Positions 25,548-33,797 of a stretch of 64,000 nt of DNA are shown here, in pieces. The stretch is from RGIG8748 sp045539515 (GTDB lineage Bacteria > Bacillota > Clostridia > UMGS1810). Location of the stretch: positions 62,001-126,000 of the forward strand of contig JAZQFN010000022.1 of assembly GCA_045539515.1 (NCBI GenBank), written 5' to 3'. Both the position numbers and the translations under genes were made by a program. The notes below the pieces were generated by a model, which saw only the letters and a program-made list of their open reading frames with translations, did not search any database and was not told where the DNA came from. Each line of letters starts with the position of its first letter. Position 1 is the first letter of the stretch.

Positions 25548-26540
25548 TTACCATTGTTTTGCAAGATCACTATTCATAAACTTTTCATAAGCCTTTCTTA
25601 GTTCATCGGAAACAACTTCAGGTGCGGTTGTATTACAATGAGCCCACACCCCTGTTTCGCTTGATGCATTAAATTTTTGTTTATCCTTTGAGCGCATAGG
25701 CGGAAAGAACTCGATGTGAAAATGATAATAATCGCTTGTGTCTTCAATATTAACAGGACTTTGGTGCATGCACATCATATATGGAAATTTATAGTCAAAT
25801 AAGCTATCAAGCATACCTACAGTCTTTTTTAAGATATCTGCAAGGGATGCCTTTTCTTCCGAATCAAACTGTGCAATATTCTGAACATGTTTTTTTGCAG
25901 CTATGTATACTCCATAAGGATATTCGCTGTAAAATGGCAGAAAAGTAATAAAGTGATCATTTTCAACGATAATTCTCTTACCAAACTTTACTTCCTCATC
26001 AAGCATATCGCAAATAAGACATTTATTATTTTCCTGAAAATGCTCTTTGCAAGATTCCAATTCCAGCTCAATCTTTTTTGGAATATAAGAATATCCGTAT
26101 ATCTGACCGTGAGGGTGAGGCATAGTAACACCAACAACTTCTCCCCTGTTTTCAAAAATAAAAACATACTTGATTTTCTCATCTTTAGATAATTCAACGA
26201 AACGCTCCTGCCACAAGTCTACAAGCTTTTCAATGTGTGAAACCTTAAGTTCCGGAATTGTAGTTGTGTGCTCCGGAGAGTAAAGAATTACCTCGCATTT
26301 ACCGTATCCGGGCAAAGTCTTATATACCCCACCGCCAACCTCATCAGGGACAGGAGGATTCTGGGACAATGCAGGGAAATCATTATCATATTTCATTACA
26401 TCATAAGTTTCTTTGATTTTTTCATTATCAGGATTTGGACAAAAAGGACACCAATCTTTAGGCATCTGGGGTCTGTTTTGTCTGTGAGAAGCTATCATAA
26501 CCCAGTCCTTAGTAAGTGGATTAAATCTTAATTCAGCCAT
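25548..26540 (-). CDS. galT: Galactose-1-phosphate uridylyltransferase
   Basis: This 330-aa HIT-superfamily enzyme exchanges UMP between UDP-glucose and galactose 1-phosphate. Visible are the zinc site C-P-F-C-P near residue 30, N-R-G-E-V-V-G-V, and the active-site P-H-P-H-G-Q-I-Y. A second zinc/HIT-like region has the C-terminal Y-Y-H-F-H-I-E-F. It belongs to the class I (GalT) family, not the Firmicutes class II GalT of lactobacilli. ATG 26540 follows ACGGAGGTTAAT. It overlaps none of its neighbours and runs into galK, 14 bases on. Confidence 0.95.
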   Translation of the reverse strand: MAELRFNPLTKDWVMIASHRQNRPQMPKDWCPFCPNPDNEKIKETYDVMKYDNDFPALSQNPPVPDEVGGGVYKTLPGYGKCEVILYSPEHTTTIPELKVSHIEKLVDLWQERFVELSKDEKIKYVFIFENRGEVVGVTMPHPHGQIYGYSYIPKKIELELESCKEHFQENNKCLICDMLDEEVKFGKRIIVENDHFITFLPFYSEYPYGVYIAAKKHVQNIAQFDSEEKASLADILKKTVGMLDSLFDYKFPYMMCMHQSPVNIEDTSDYYHFHIEFFPPMRSKDKQKFNASSETGVWAHCNTTAPEVVSDELRKAYEKFMNSDLAKQW

Positions 26541-26567
26541 ATTAACCTCCGTAATTTTATAATATAA

Positions 26568-27311
26568 TTATTTCTTTAAAACTATAAAAACTCTGTCGTC
26601 GCTATCGGATATTTCATCAAAAGTAAGATCGGAATAGACACCGACAATTTTCAATCCGGCATTATCAGCACATTTTTTTAAAAAATCAACTGAATAAAAC
26701 CTTTGTAAATGTTCCTCGGAAAATCTTTCATATTGACCGTTTTCACATTCAACAAAGAAATTCAAAAAGCTTTCCAGAACATTATTTTCATAATAATTTT
26801 CCCATGTATAAAATACATTGTCTTTTTCATAAACGAATGTATTATTACCAAGAATACTTTCGAATTTGTATTTTGTGTTTACATCAAATATAAAAATTCC
26901 GCCCGGATTTAAATAGTTGGCAACCAATTTAAATACATTCAGTAAAGAATCCTCTTCCGTAATATAATTGAGTGTATCAAGCATCGAAAGAAAAACATCA
27001 ACAGTTCCATATAGCTCAAAATCTGTAATATCCTGCAAAAGATACAGAACCTTATTATCTAAGTCCTTTTGTCTTGCAACACTAAGCATATCTTCTGAAT
27101 TATCAATACCAATACATTCCAGATTATTTTTTACAAGATACGAGCAAACCGTTCCGGTCCCACAACCAAGATCACACACTATATCCGGCGCCTTTTGTAA
27201 ATGTTTTTCGATTAGCTTTAAAATGTATGAAACTCTTTTTTCGTATTCAACATCATCCGTCAACAAATCATATACATATGCAAGTCCGCAATAGCTAACT
27301 TCGTCACGCAT
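26568..27311 (-). CDS. Class I SAM-dependent methyltransferase
   Basis: This 247-aa Rossmann-fold methyltransferase has motif I C-D-L-G-C-G-T-G-T-V-C, an acidic post-I loop I-G-I-D-N-S-E-D-M-L, and a D-V-F-L-S-M-L-D-T-L-N-Y substrate-side segment. It resembles small stand-alone YqeM-type methyltransferases. The substrate is unknown. ATG 27311 follows CGAGGTGTG. It sits between yerC and galT in the same direction, but nothing about those genes suggests a substrate. Confidence 0.85.
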   Translation of the reverse strand: MRDEVSYCGLAYVYDLLTDDVEYEKRVSYILKLIEKHLQKAPDIVCDLGCGTGTVCSYLVKNNLECIGIDNSEDMLSVARQKDLDNKVLYLLQDITDFELYGTVDVFLSMLDTLNYITEEDSLLNVFKLVANYLNPGGIFIFDVNTKYKFESILGNNTFVYEKDNVFYTWENYYENNVLESFLNFFVECENGQYERFSEEHLQRFYSVDFLKKCADNAGLKIVGVYSDLTFDEISDSDDRVFIVLKK

Positions 27312-27325
27312 TTCACACCTCGTAA

Positions 27326-27616
27326 TTAATCTTCTTTAAGCTTGACCAAGACGGATTTATATCCTTCTTCACCATAGGTAAGAGCATTATTAACCCTACT
27401 TATGGTTGCTGTGCTGGCACCGGTTTTAGAAACAATATCATTGTATACCATACCGTCGCTGAGCATGCCGGCAACTTCAAGTCTTTGTGCCATTGCCTTA
27501 ACCTCAGAAATGGTACACAAATCAGCAAGAAAATTAAGACATTCTTCTTCATCTTTAATTCTGACAAATGCTTTTGCAAGATTATGAATGTTTTTTTCGT
27601 CAAACTTTTTTACCAT
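27326..27616 (-). CDS. YerC/YecD family TrpR-like DNA-binding protein
   Basis: This 96-aa protein of the Trp-repressor superfamily has the helix-turn-helix region M-L-S-D-G-M-V-Y-N-D-I-V-S-K-T-G-A-S-T and A-T-I-S-R-V-N-N-A-L. The family is widespread in Firmicutes, often next to pcrA, and its targets are not established. ATG 27616 is preferred though its ribosome binding site is weak (GTTGGTG); an in-frame TTG at 27628 lies upstream. It begins 19 bases after pcrA stops, so coupled transcription is likely. Confidence 0.9.
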   Translation of the reverse strand: MVKKFDEKNIHNLAKAFVRIKDEEECLNFLADLCTISEVKAMAQRLEVAGMLSDGMVYNDIVSKTGASTATISRVNNALTYGEEGYKSVLVKLKED

Positions 27617-27635
27617 AATTAACACCAACTTCGAT

Positions 27636-29894
27636 TTATAATTTATTCAGTTTAGCAATTGAAGCCATAAGATTCTTTGTTCCGACGTTATCGAATAAAA
27701 CCTCAACAAGATAATCCCCACCACTTGGTGTAACCGAAACAACCATTCCGTTTCCGAATTTTTTATGAGATACTCTGTCGCCTTTTTTAAAATCGGGACT
27801 ACTTTGAGTGCTCTTTTTAAGAGTAGCTGCGGTAAACATACTGTATTTATCAACTATTGATTCTACGCTTCTTGACGGTTTACCAAAATTACCCAAACTA
27901 TATCCGAATGAATTGTTGCGTTCATATGTATACTCTGAAGAAGGACTATTGTTTTTTGCAATAAAGTTCCTTTTTTGCGCCGGATTATCAATAAGTTCAT
28001 CGGGAATTTCATCCACAAACGGTGACAGAAGCTGGGGTGTTGTTTGACCGTATATAGTTCTGTATTTGGCAGCAGTAATAAAAAGTTTTTTCTTTGCACG
28101 AGTTATTCCTACATAACAAAGTCTTCTTTCTTCCTCTATACCGCCATCCTCCATTTCGGACATACTGCTGGGGAAAAGCCCTTTTTCCATACCACAAATA
28201 AAAACAACTGGAAATTCTAATCCTTTTGCAGAATGAAGAGTCATCATAACAACTGCATCTTGCTCCGAATCAAGGTTGTCCACGTCGGAAACAAGGGAAA
28301 TGTTATCCAAAAATCCTTCAAAAGATGGATTTTCAACAGCGGATTCATACTCAGCTGCCTTAGAGCGGAATTCCTCTATATTCTCAATCCTGCCCATAGC
28401 TTCCTGTGGACTATCGGATAAAATATATTCCCTATATCCGCTTCTTTGCAATACTTCATCAATTAGCTCTGTAACCAAAATTTCGTTCTTTCTTGCAATA
28501 AATCCAAGTATCATTTTAGCAAACTCTCTAATTTTGCCACAAGATCTACCAAGAGCATCTTCGTAATTTTCATCAGTTATAATATCGAACATACTCTTTC
28601 CAACACTTGATGCAAGTGCCCGGATTTTGGATATTGTTGCATCCCCTATTCCCCTTTTGGGCACATTTATAATTCTGGAAAGATTAACATCATCATCCGG
28701 ATTATAAATCACACGCAAATACGAAAGAATATCCTTGATTTCCTTCCTGTCATAGAAACGCAATCCTGCCAATATGCGATAAGGACAGGTTAAATTTTCT
28801 TCAAAAGAACGTGTCTGGGCATTTGTTCTGTAAAGTATTGCAAAATCCTTATAACTATAGTTTCCGCCGGAAACAAGTTTTTCAATACAGTTATTTATAT
28901 ACAAAGCTTCTTGTATCTGGTCGTTAAGAACATAAAGAGTAATTTTATCTCCATCACCGGATTGAGTCCAAAGTCTTTTGGATTTTCGGTCTTTATTATT
29001 CTTTATAACATCATTGGCGGCATCGAGAATTGTTTGTGTTGAACGATAGTTCTGCTCAAGCTTTATTACCGTGGCATTCTTGAACTGCTTTTCAAAATCA
29101 AGAATATTGGTAATATCTGCTCCGCGGAATTTATAAATACTTTGGTCATCATCGCCAACAACACAAATGTTTCTGTGTTTTGCCGCCAGCATTGCAACAA
29201 GTTTATACTGAATATTGTTTGTATCCTGATACTCATCAACAAGAATATATTTGAATTTATTTCGGTAATACTCTAGTACATCCGGACACTTTTGAAAAAG
29301 CTCCACGGTTTTATTCAGCAAATCATCAAAATCCAAAGCATTGTTTTCTTCAAGTCTGGTCTGATACAAACGATATATTTTTGCAATACTTTTCTGCCTA
29401 AAATCAAACACACTGTTTTCAAATTCATCCGGAGATACCCCTTTGTTCTTACAATCGGATATCCTTGAAAGAATTGACTTCTGGGGATACATATCTTCGT
29501 TAAGATTTAATTCTTTAATACAATCTTTTACGAGTTTTTTCTGATCAGAGGTGTCATAAATGTTAAAAACCGATGTATAACGTGAATTTAATTTTTCGAT
29601 ATCGCAGCGCAATATTCTAAGACACATGCTGTGAAAAGTCTTAATCCACATATCAGAGGCATTCTCCGGTAATAATTCCATAATTCGCGATGCCATTTCA
29701 GAAGCAGCCTTATTGGTGAATGTAATTGCCAGTATCTGCCATGGTTTTGCCATGCCTTGTTCAAGAATGTACGCAATTCTTCTGGTAAGAACTGTTGTTT
29801 TACCGCTTCCTGCACCTGCGAGAACAAGCAATGGACCTTCAGTAGTCTTTACAGCAAGCTCCTGCTGAGGATTTAGCCCATATAATATATCCAT
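27636..29894 (-). CDS. pcrA: ATP-dependent DNA helicase PcrA/UvrD
   Basis: This 752-aa SF1A 3'-5' helicase acts in repair and in clearing replication-transcription conflicts. Motifs in order are L-N-P-Q-Q (Q motif), A-G-A-G-S-G-K-T (Walker A), A-I-T-F-T-N-K-A-A, V-D-E-Y-Q-D-T-N (Walker B), V-G-D-D-D-Q-S-I-Y-K-F-R-G-A, L-E-Q-N-Y-R-S, T-L-H-S-A-K-G-L-E-F and V-G-I-T-R-A-K-K. The C-terminal Tudor-like domain (about 690-750: K-G-D-R-V-S-H-K-K-F-G) typical of PcrA is present. ATG 29894 follows GAGGAATAAAC. Confidence 0.96.
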   Translation of the reverse strand: MDILYGLNPQQELAVKTTEGPLLVLAGAGSGKTTVLTRRIAYILEQGMAKPWQILAITFTNKAASEMASRIMELLPENASDMWIKTFHSMCLRILRCDIEKLNSRYTSVFNIYDTSDQKKLVKDCIKELNLNEDMYPQKSILSRISDCKNKGVSPDEFENSVFDFRQKSIAKIYRLYQTRLEENNALDFDDLLNKTVELFQKCPDVLEYYRNKFKYILVDEYQDTNNIQYKLVAMLAAKHRNICVVGDDDQSIYKFRGADITNILDFEKQFKNATVIKLEQNYRSTQTILDAANDVIKNNKDRKSKRLWTQSGDGDKITLYVLNDQIQEALYINNCIEKLVSGGNYSYKDFAILYRTNAQTRSFEENLTCPYRILAGLRFYDRKEIKDILSYLRVIYNPDDDVNLSRIINVPKRGIGDATISKIRALASSVGKSMFDIITDENYEDALGRSCGKIREFAKMILGFIARKNEILVTELIDEVLQRSGYREYILSDSPQEAMGRIENIEEFRSKAAEYESAVENPSFEGFLDNISLVSDVDNLDSEQDAVVMMTLHSAKGLEFPVVFICGMEKGLFPSSMSEMEDGGIEEERRLCYVGITRAKKKLFITAAKYRTIYGQTTPQLLSPFVDEIPDELIDNPAQKRNFIAKNNSPSSEYTYERNNSFGYSLGNFGKPSRSVESIVDKYSMFTAATLKKSTQSSPDFKKGDRVSHKKFGNGMVVSVTPSGGDYLVEVLFDNVGTKNLMASIAKLNKL

Positions 29895-29900
29895 AAGAGT

Positions 29901-30500
29901 TTATTCCTCACAATCATCAAGTATAATAGTGTTTATATAGTCCCAAAACATATCTGTACCCTCTCCTGTCACTGCAGAAAACGGTATAATTATGTCATCA
30001 CCGCTAAGCCTCAGATCATTGATGATTCTTTTCATTGAGTCATTAAATTCGGATTTTTTAAGCTTGTCGGTTTTGGATGCAACAACAACAGCCCTATCGC
30101 ACACATTACGAATAAAATTCATCATAACAATATCATCCTGCGTAGGTGCATGTCTGCTATCTACTATAAGAATCACCTGAGAAAGCGTTTCACGTGAATT
30201 CAAATAAGTGTCAATCATTGTACCCCATTTTTTCTTTTCTTCCTTTGATACTCTTGCAAAACCGTATCCGGGTAAATCAACAAAATTTAATGTGTTATCA
30301 ATATTAAAAAAATTAATAGTTGCTGTTTTTCCGGGTTTGGAACTTGTTCTTGCTAAAGATTTTCTGTTTAAGACCTTGTTAATAAAAGAAGATTTACCAA
30401 CATTTGATCTGCCGGCAAAAGCAACTTCCGGAACGGTTGTTGAAGGATACTGTTTTGGGGTAACAGCAGATATAGTTAAAGAAACATTGTGCAAATTCAT
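29901..30500 (-). CDS. engB: Ribosome biogenesis GTPase EngB/YsxC
   Basis: This 199-aa TRAFAC GTPase is needed for 50S subunit assembly. G1 is G-R-S-N-V-G-K-S-S, then G-K-T-A-T-I-N (switch), G3 D-L-P-G-Y-G-F-A, and G4 S-K-T-D-K. ATG 30500 is preceded by GAGGTGGA; an upstream in-frame start at 30515 overlaps lon. The lon-engB order is conserved in Bacillota. The pcrA start follows 6 bases after its stop. Confidence 0.95.
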   Translation of the reverse strand: MNLHNVSLTISAVTPKQYPSTTVPEVAFAGRSNVGKSSFINKVLNRKSLARTSSKPGKTATINFFNIDNTLNFVDLPGYGFARVSKEEKKKWGTMIDTYLNSRETLSQVILIVDSRHAPTQDDIVMMNFIRNVCDRAVVVASKTDKLKKSEFNDSMKRIINDLRLSGDDIIIPFSAVTGEGTDMFWDYINTIILDDCEE

Positions 30501-30511
30501 AAAAATCCACC

Positions 30512-32845
30512 TCAACTTTTAAGTGCAGTAGATAACACAGTATCCATACTGTCGGCAATAACAAAATTAATCTCTTTGCGAATTTCTTCAGGCAATTCGA
30601 AAGTGTCTTTAATATTATCTTTCGGAATCAGAATTGTTTTAATTCCGTTTCTGTGAGCGGCAAGAGATTTTTCTTTAAGTCCACCTATGGGGAGAATACG
30701 TCCGGTTATGGTTATTTCTCCCGTCATGGCAACCTTCTTGCTTACCTTTCTACCGGTAAGAGCAGATATAATGGCTGTGGCCATCGTAATACCTGCACTT
30801 GGTCCATCCTTTGGAACAGCACCTTCGGGTATATGAACGTGCAAATCTTTTTTCTCATGGAACTTATCGTTTATACCAAGTTTTTTTGAATTTGACCGGA
30901 TATATGTTATGGCAGCCTTTGCTGATTCTTTCATAACATCACCGAGTTGACCGGTAAGTTCTACCTCACCACTGCCATCCATAACATTGACTTCGATAGA
31001 GAGGGTGTCACCGCCATACTGGGTCCAAGCAAGACCTGTAGCAACTCCAATCTCATCTTTTTTATCAAGAGTAACATCCGCGTAAACCCTGCGGCCGATT
31101 AAATCCTCAAGATTTTTTGAAGTAGCAGTTACAGATTTCTTTTTACCTTCAACAATAATTCCGGCAACTTTACGCATAACAGCAGCGATTTTTCTTTCAA
31201 GTTCTCTGACGCCGGATTCCTTGGTGTAATAATGAATAATATCCAATATAGCACCTTCGGTAAATTTAATCTGAGATTTTTTAAGTCCGTTTTCAGAGCG
31301 CTGTTTTTCGATAATATATTTCTGTGCTATCTTTAATTTTTCTTCATCTGTATATCCGCTTATTTCAATAACTTCCATACGATCTAACAACGGCCTGTCC
31401 ACAGTATCCAGAGTGTTGGCAGTTGTAAAAAACAGAACGTCGCTCAAATCCATATCGCACTCAATATAGTGATCGCGAAAAGAAAAGTTTTGTTCAGTAT
31501 CAAGAACCTCAAGAAGAGCTGCTCCAACGTTTCCTTTGTAGTCTGCACCAACCTTATCTATCTCATCAAGGAGGATAAGAGGGTTCATTGTTTTGGCTTG
31601 TTTAAGTGCTGCAACAATTCTGCCGGGCATTGCTCCGATGTATGTTTTCCTATGTCCTCTTATTTCGGCTTCATCATGAACACCGCCCAAGGACATTCTT
31701 ACATATTCTCTGTTAAGAGCTTTGGCAACAGCCTTCGCAATACTGGTCTTACCAACACCGGGAGGTCCTACAAGGCAAATAACCGGTGACTTTTTACCAT
31801 TGGAAAGCTTGCGCACAGCAAGAAATTCCAAGATTCTTTCTTTAACTTTATCAAGACCGTAATGACTGTCTTCTAAAATTTGTTTTGATATGGCAACATC
31901 GGTATTTTCTGCGGATTTTATGCCCCAGGGAATGTCGAGCATCCAATCAAGATAATTACGTATAACAGTAGCCTCGGGAGATGAAGATTGCATTCTTGCA
32001 AGCCGTTCAAGTTCTTTTGTAAATTTACTATGGGCCGTTTCAGGCATATTTATCTTTTGGGCTTTATTTTTAAATGACTCGATTTCTTCATCGATGTTAT
32101 CGCGATCACCAAGTTCTTCATGAATAACCTTTAACTGCTCACGAAGATAAAAATCCCTCTGGTTTTCATCGATTTTCTGCTTAACTTTTCCGGAAATTTC
32201 CTTTTCAACTTTAAGAACATTAATTTCATTGTGAACAATAGCAAGAAGTAAACGTAATCTTTCCAGAATGTCTGTTTCTTCTATCAATTGTTGCTTTTGC
32301 TCAATTTCAATTAAAAGAGCTCCACTTAAACAATCGGAAAAACGGTAAGGATTTTTTTCTTTTGCAAAAGACACATCAACTTCATCAGCCATACGTCCCA
32401 CAAGTGTAAAATATTCTGCTGAAATCCTTTTGAGTTCACGGATATAGGCATCTGCAATGACCTCATCTTCGATTTTATCTTCATCAAAATTGTTGTATGC
32501 AGTACATTCAAAATAAATATCGCTTTTAATAAAATCTACAACAGTTGCTCTGTATAAACCTTCCACAAGAACGCGAATATTATCTTCAGATATTCTTAAT
32601 ACCTGCTTGATGTGGCAAACAGTACCAACTCTATATAAATCTTCGGTCTGTGGCTGCTCTATATCAGGGTCTATCTGTGCAATTATAAGAATCTTTTTGT
32701 CACGTTCCATAGCCTTTTCAATAGCTTTAACGGAAATATCTCTTCCCACATCAAAGTGAACAACAGAATATGGGAAAACCGGTATTCCGCGCAGTGCCAG
32801 AACGGGATACAGCGCTGTATTTTCAAAATCAATTTTTTTATCCAT
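30512..32845 (-). CDS. lon: ATP-dependent Lon protease
   Basis: This 777-aa AAA+ protease degrades misfolded and regulatory proteins. The N-terminal LON domain spans residues 1-205, then a coiled region. Walker A is G-P-P-G-V-G-K-T-S, Walker B L-I-L-L-D-E-I-D-K, and the sensor region contains F-F-T-T-A-N. The C-terminal Ser-Lys protease domain contains P-K-D-G-P-S-A-G-I-T-M with the catalytic Ser, and the Lys lies downstream in G-G-L-K-E-K. ATG 32845 follows GAGGTTATTT. It heads a same-strand series lon-engB-pcrA-yerC-methyltransferase-galT-galK-rdgB. Confidence 0.97.
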   Translation of the reverse strand: MDKKIDFENTALYPVLALRGIPVFPYSVVHFDVGRDISVKAIEKAMERDKKILIIAQIDPDIEQPQTEDLYRVGTVCHIKQVLRISEDNIRVLVEGLYRATVVDFIKSDIYFECTAYNNFDEDKIEDEVIADAYIRELKRISAEYFTLVGRMADEVDVSFAKEKNPYRFSDCLSGALLIEIEQKQQLIEETDILERLRLLLAIVHNEINVLKVEKEISGKVKQKIDENQRDFYLREQLKVIHEELGDRDNIDEEIESFKNKAQKINMPETAHSKFTKELERLARMQSSSPEATVIRNYLDWMLDIPWGIKSAENTDVAISKQILEDSHYGLDKVKERILEFLAVRKLSNGKKSPVICLVGPPGVGKTSIAKAVAKALNREYVRMSLGGVHDEAEIRGHRKTYIGAMPGRIVAALKQAKTMNPLILLDEIDKVGADYKGNVGAALLEVLDTEQNFSFRDHYIECDMDLSDVLFFTTANTLDTVDRPLLDRMEVIEISGYTDEEKLKIAQKYIIEKQRSENGLKKSQIKFTEGAILDIIHYYTKESGVRELERKIAAVMRKVAGIIVEGKKKSVTATSKNLEDLIGRRVYADVTLDKKDEIGVATGLAWTQYGGDTLSIEVNVMDGSGEVELTGQLGDVMKESAKAAITYIRSNSKKLGINDKFHEKKDLHVHIPEGAVPKDGPSAGITMATAIISALTGRKVSKKVAMTGEITITGRILPIGGLKEKSLAAHRNGIKTILIPKDNIKDTFELPEEIRKEINFVIADSMDTVLSTALKS

Positions 32846-32891
32846 AATTAAATAACCTCATATTATAACCAATTATATCATTAATATCACT

Positions 32892-32920
32892 ATTATACTA
32901 AATTGCAAACAATTTTTCAA
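32892..32920 (-). promoter_or_regulatory. Sigma-A-type promoter of lon
   Basis: Minus strand TTGAAA (32915-32920), a 17-base spacer, TATAAT (32892-32897), about 47 bases upstream of the lon ATG. No HrcA CIRCE or CtsR operator is recognised nearby. Confidence 0.75.
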
Positions 32921-32960
32921 TAGATAAATAAGGGAATTTTTAAAAATAAAGGGCTATTTA

Positions 32961-32989
32961 TTGACAATGAGTTTTTGATATAATATTAT
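32961..32989 (+). promoter_or_regulatory. Sigma-A-type promoter of the HAD phosphatase gene
   Basis: TTGACA (32961-32966), a 17-base spacer, TATTAT (32984-32989), 21 bases before the start codon. Confidence 0.75.
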
Positions 32990-33009
32990 TATAAATGAGG
33001 TGATCACAT

Positions 33010-33660
33010 ATGCCTGCATACAAAGGAGTAATTTTTGATTTGGATGGAACATTGCTTGATTCCATGCAAATATGGAAAAACATAGATATAAGGTTTTTGG
33101 CAAAAAGAGGAATAGATGTACCCGAAGATTATATGGAATCTATATCTCATATGTCGGCCTATGACACAGCCCTCTATACCATAGACCGTTTTAAGTTGGA
33201 CGATACCCCTGACGAACTTATAGAAGAATGGATTTCTATGGCTTTGGAATCATATGCAAATGCTCCATTAAAGCCCGGAGCCGCAAAATATATTTCACTA
33301 TTGAAAAACAACGGCATCAAAATCGGAATTGCTACCGCAACCGAACCGCAAATCATGAAAGCTGTTATAGAAAGCAAAAAGCTCGACGACCTTATTGACA
33401 TAATTGTTTATGTATCCGAAGTCAAACGGGGTAAAGGATATCCTGACATATATTTTAAGTGTGCCGAAAAACTTGGGTTGTCCTCTGAAGATTGCCTTGT
33501 TTTCGAAGATATATTAAAAGCTGTAAAAGGTGCAAAATCCGGAAATTTTAAAGTAATTGCCGTATACGACGATTGTAGTCTGGAAACTGCTGAAGAAATC
33601 AAAAAAATTGCCGATGATTATATCTATGATTTCAATGAAATGATCGAAAGGTTTAAATAA
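33010..33660 (+). CDS. HAD superfamily sugar-phosphatase/phosphoglucomutase-like protein
   Basis: This 216-aa HAD subfamily IA hydrolase has motif I F-D-L-D-G-T-L-L-D with the nucleophilic Asp, an alpha-helical cap (residues about 16-80), and motif II I-A-T-A-T. The motif III Lys lies in the S-E-V-K-R-G-K segment, and motif IV is V-F-E-D. It resembles beta-phosphoglucomutase and small sugar phosphatases; substrate is not predictable. ATG 33010 follows GAGGTGATC. It stands alone between lon and addA, with its own promoter and a shared terminator. Confidence 0.88.
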   Translation: MPAYKGVIFDLDGTLLDSMQIWKNIDIRFLAKRGIDVPEDYMESISHMSAYDTALYTIDRFKLDDTPDELIEEWISMALESYANAPLKPGAAKYISLLKNNGIKIGIATATEPQIMKAVIESKKLDDLIDIIVYVSEVKRGKGYPDIYFKCAEKLGLSSEDCLVFEDILKAVKGAKSGNFKVIAVYDDCSLETAEEIKKIADDYIYDFNEMIERFK

Positions 33661-33737
33661 CATAAGAACCTACCGTAAATAAACGGGAGGTTCAGACTGT
33701 CGAAAAAGAACGCACCGCAAAGTGAATATAAAAAAAT

Positions 33738-33784
33738 TATGCTCATTAGTAAGAAATATTACATCATTACTAATGAGCTTTTTT
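33738..33784. terminator. Bidirectional terminator between HAD gene and addA
   Basis: The perfect 12-base stem GCTCATTAGTAA/TTACTAATGAGC (33741-33752 and 33767-33778) has T6 to the right and A7 to the left. The 77 bases before it also hold a smaller hairpin (33666-33693) without T-run. Confidence 0.88.
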
Positions 33785-33797
33785 CATTTCTGTAGCC

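Noticed and set aside
33661..33735. Possible insertion-sequence remnant after the HAD gene
   Set aside because: There is a small hairpin (33666-33693) and some IS-end-like bases, but no direct repeats or transposase fragment are visible.
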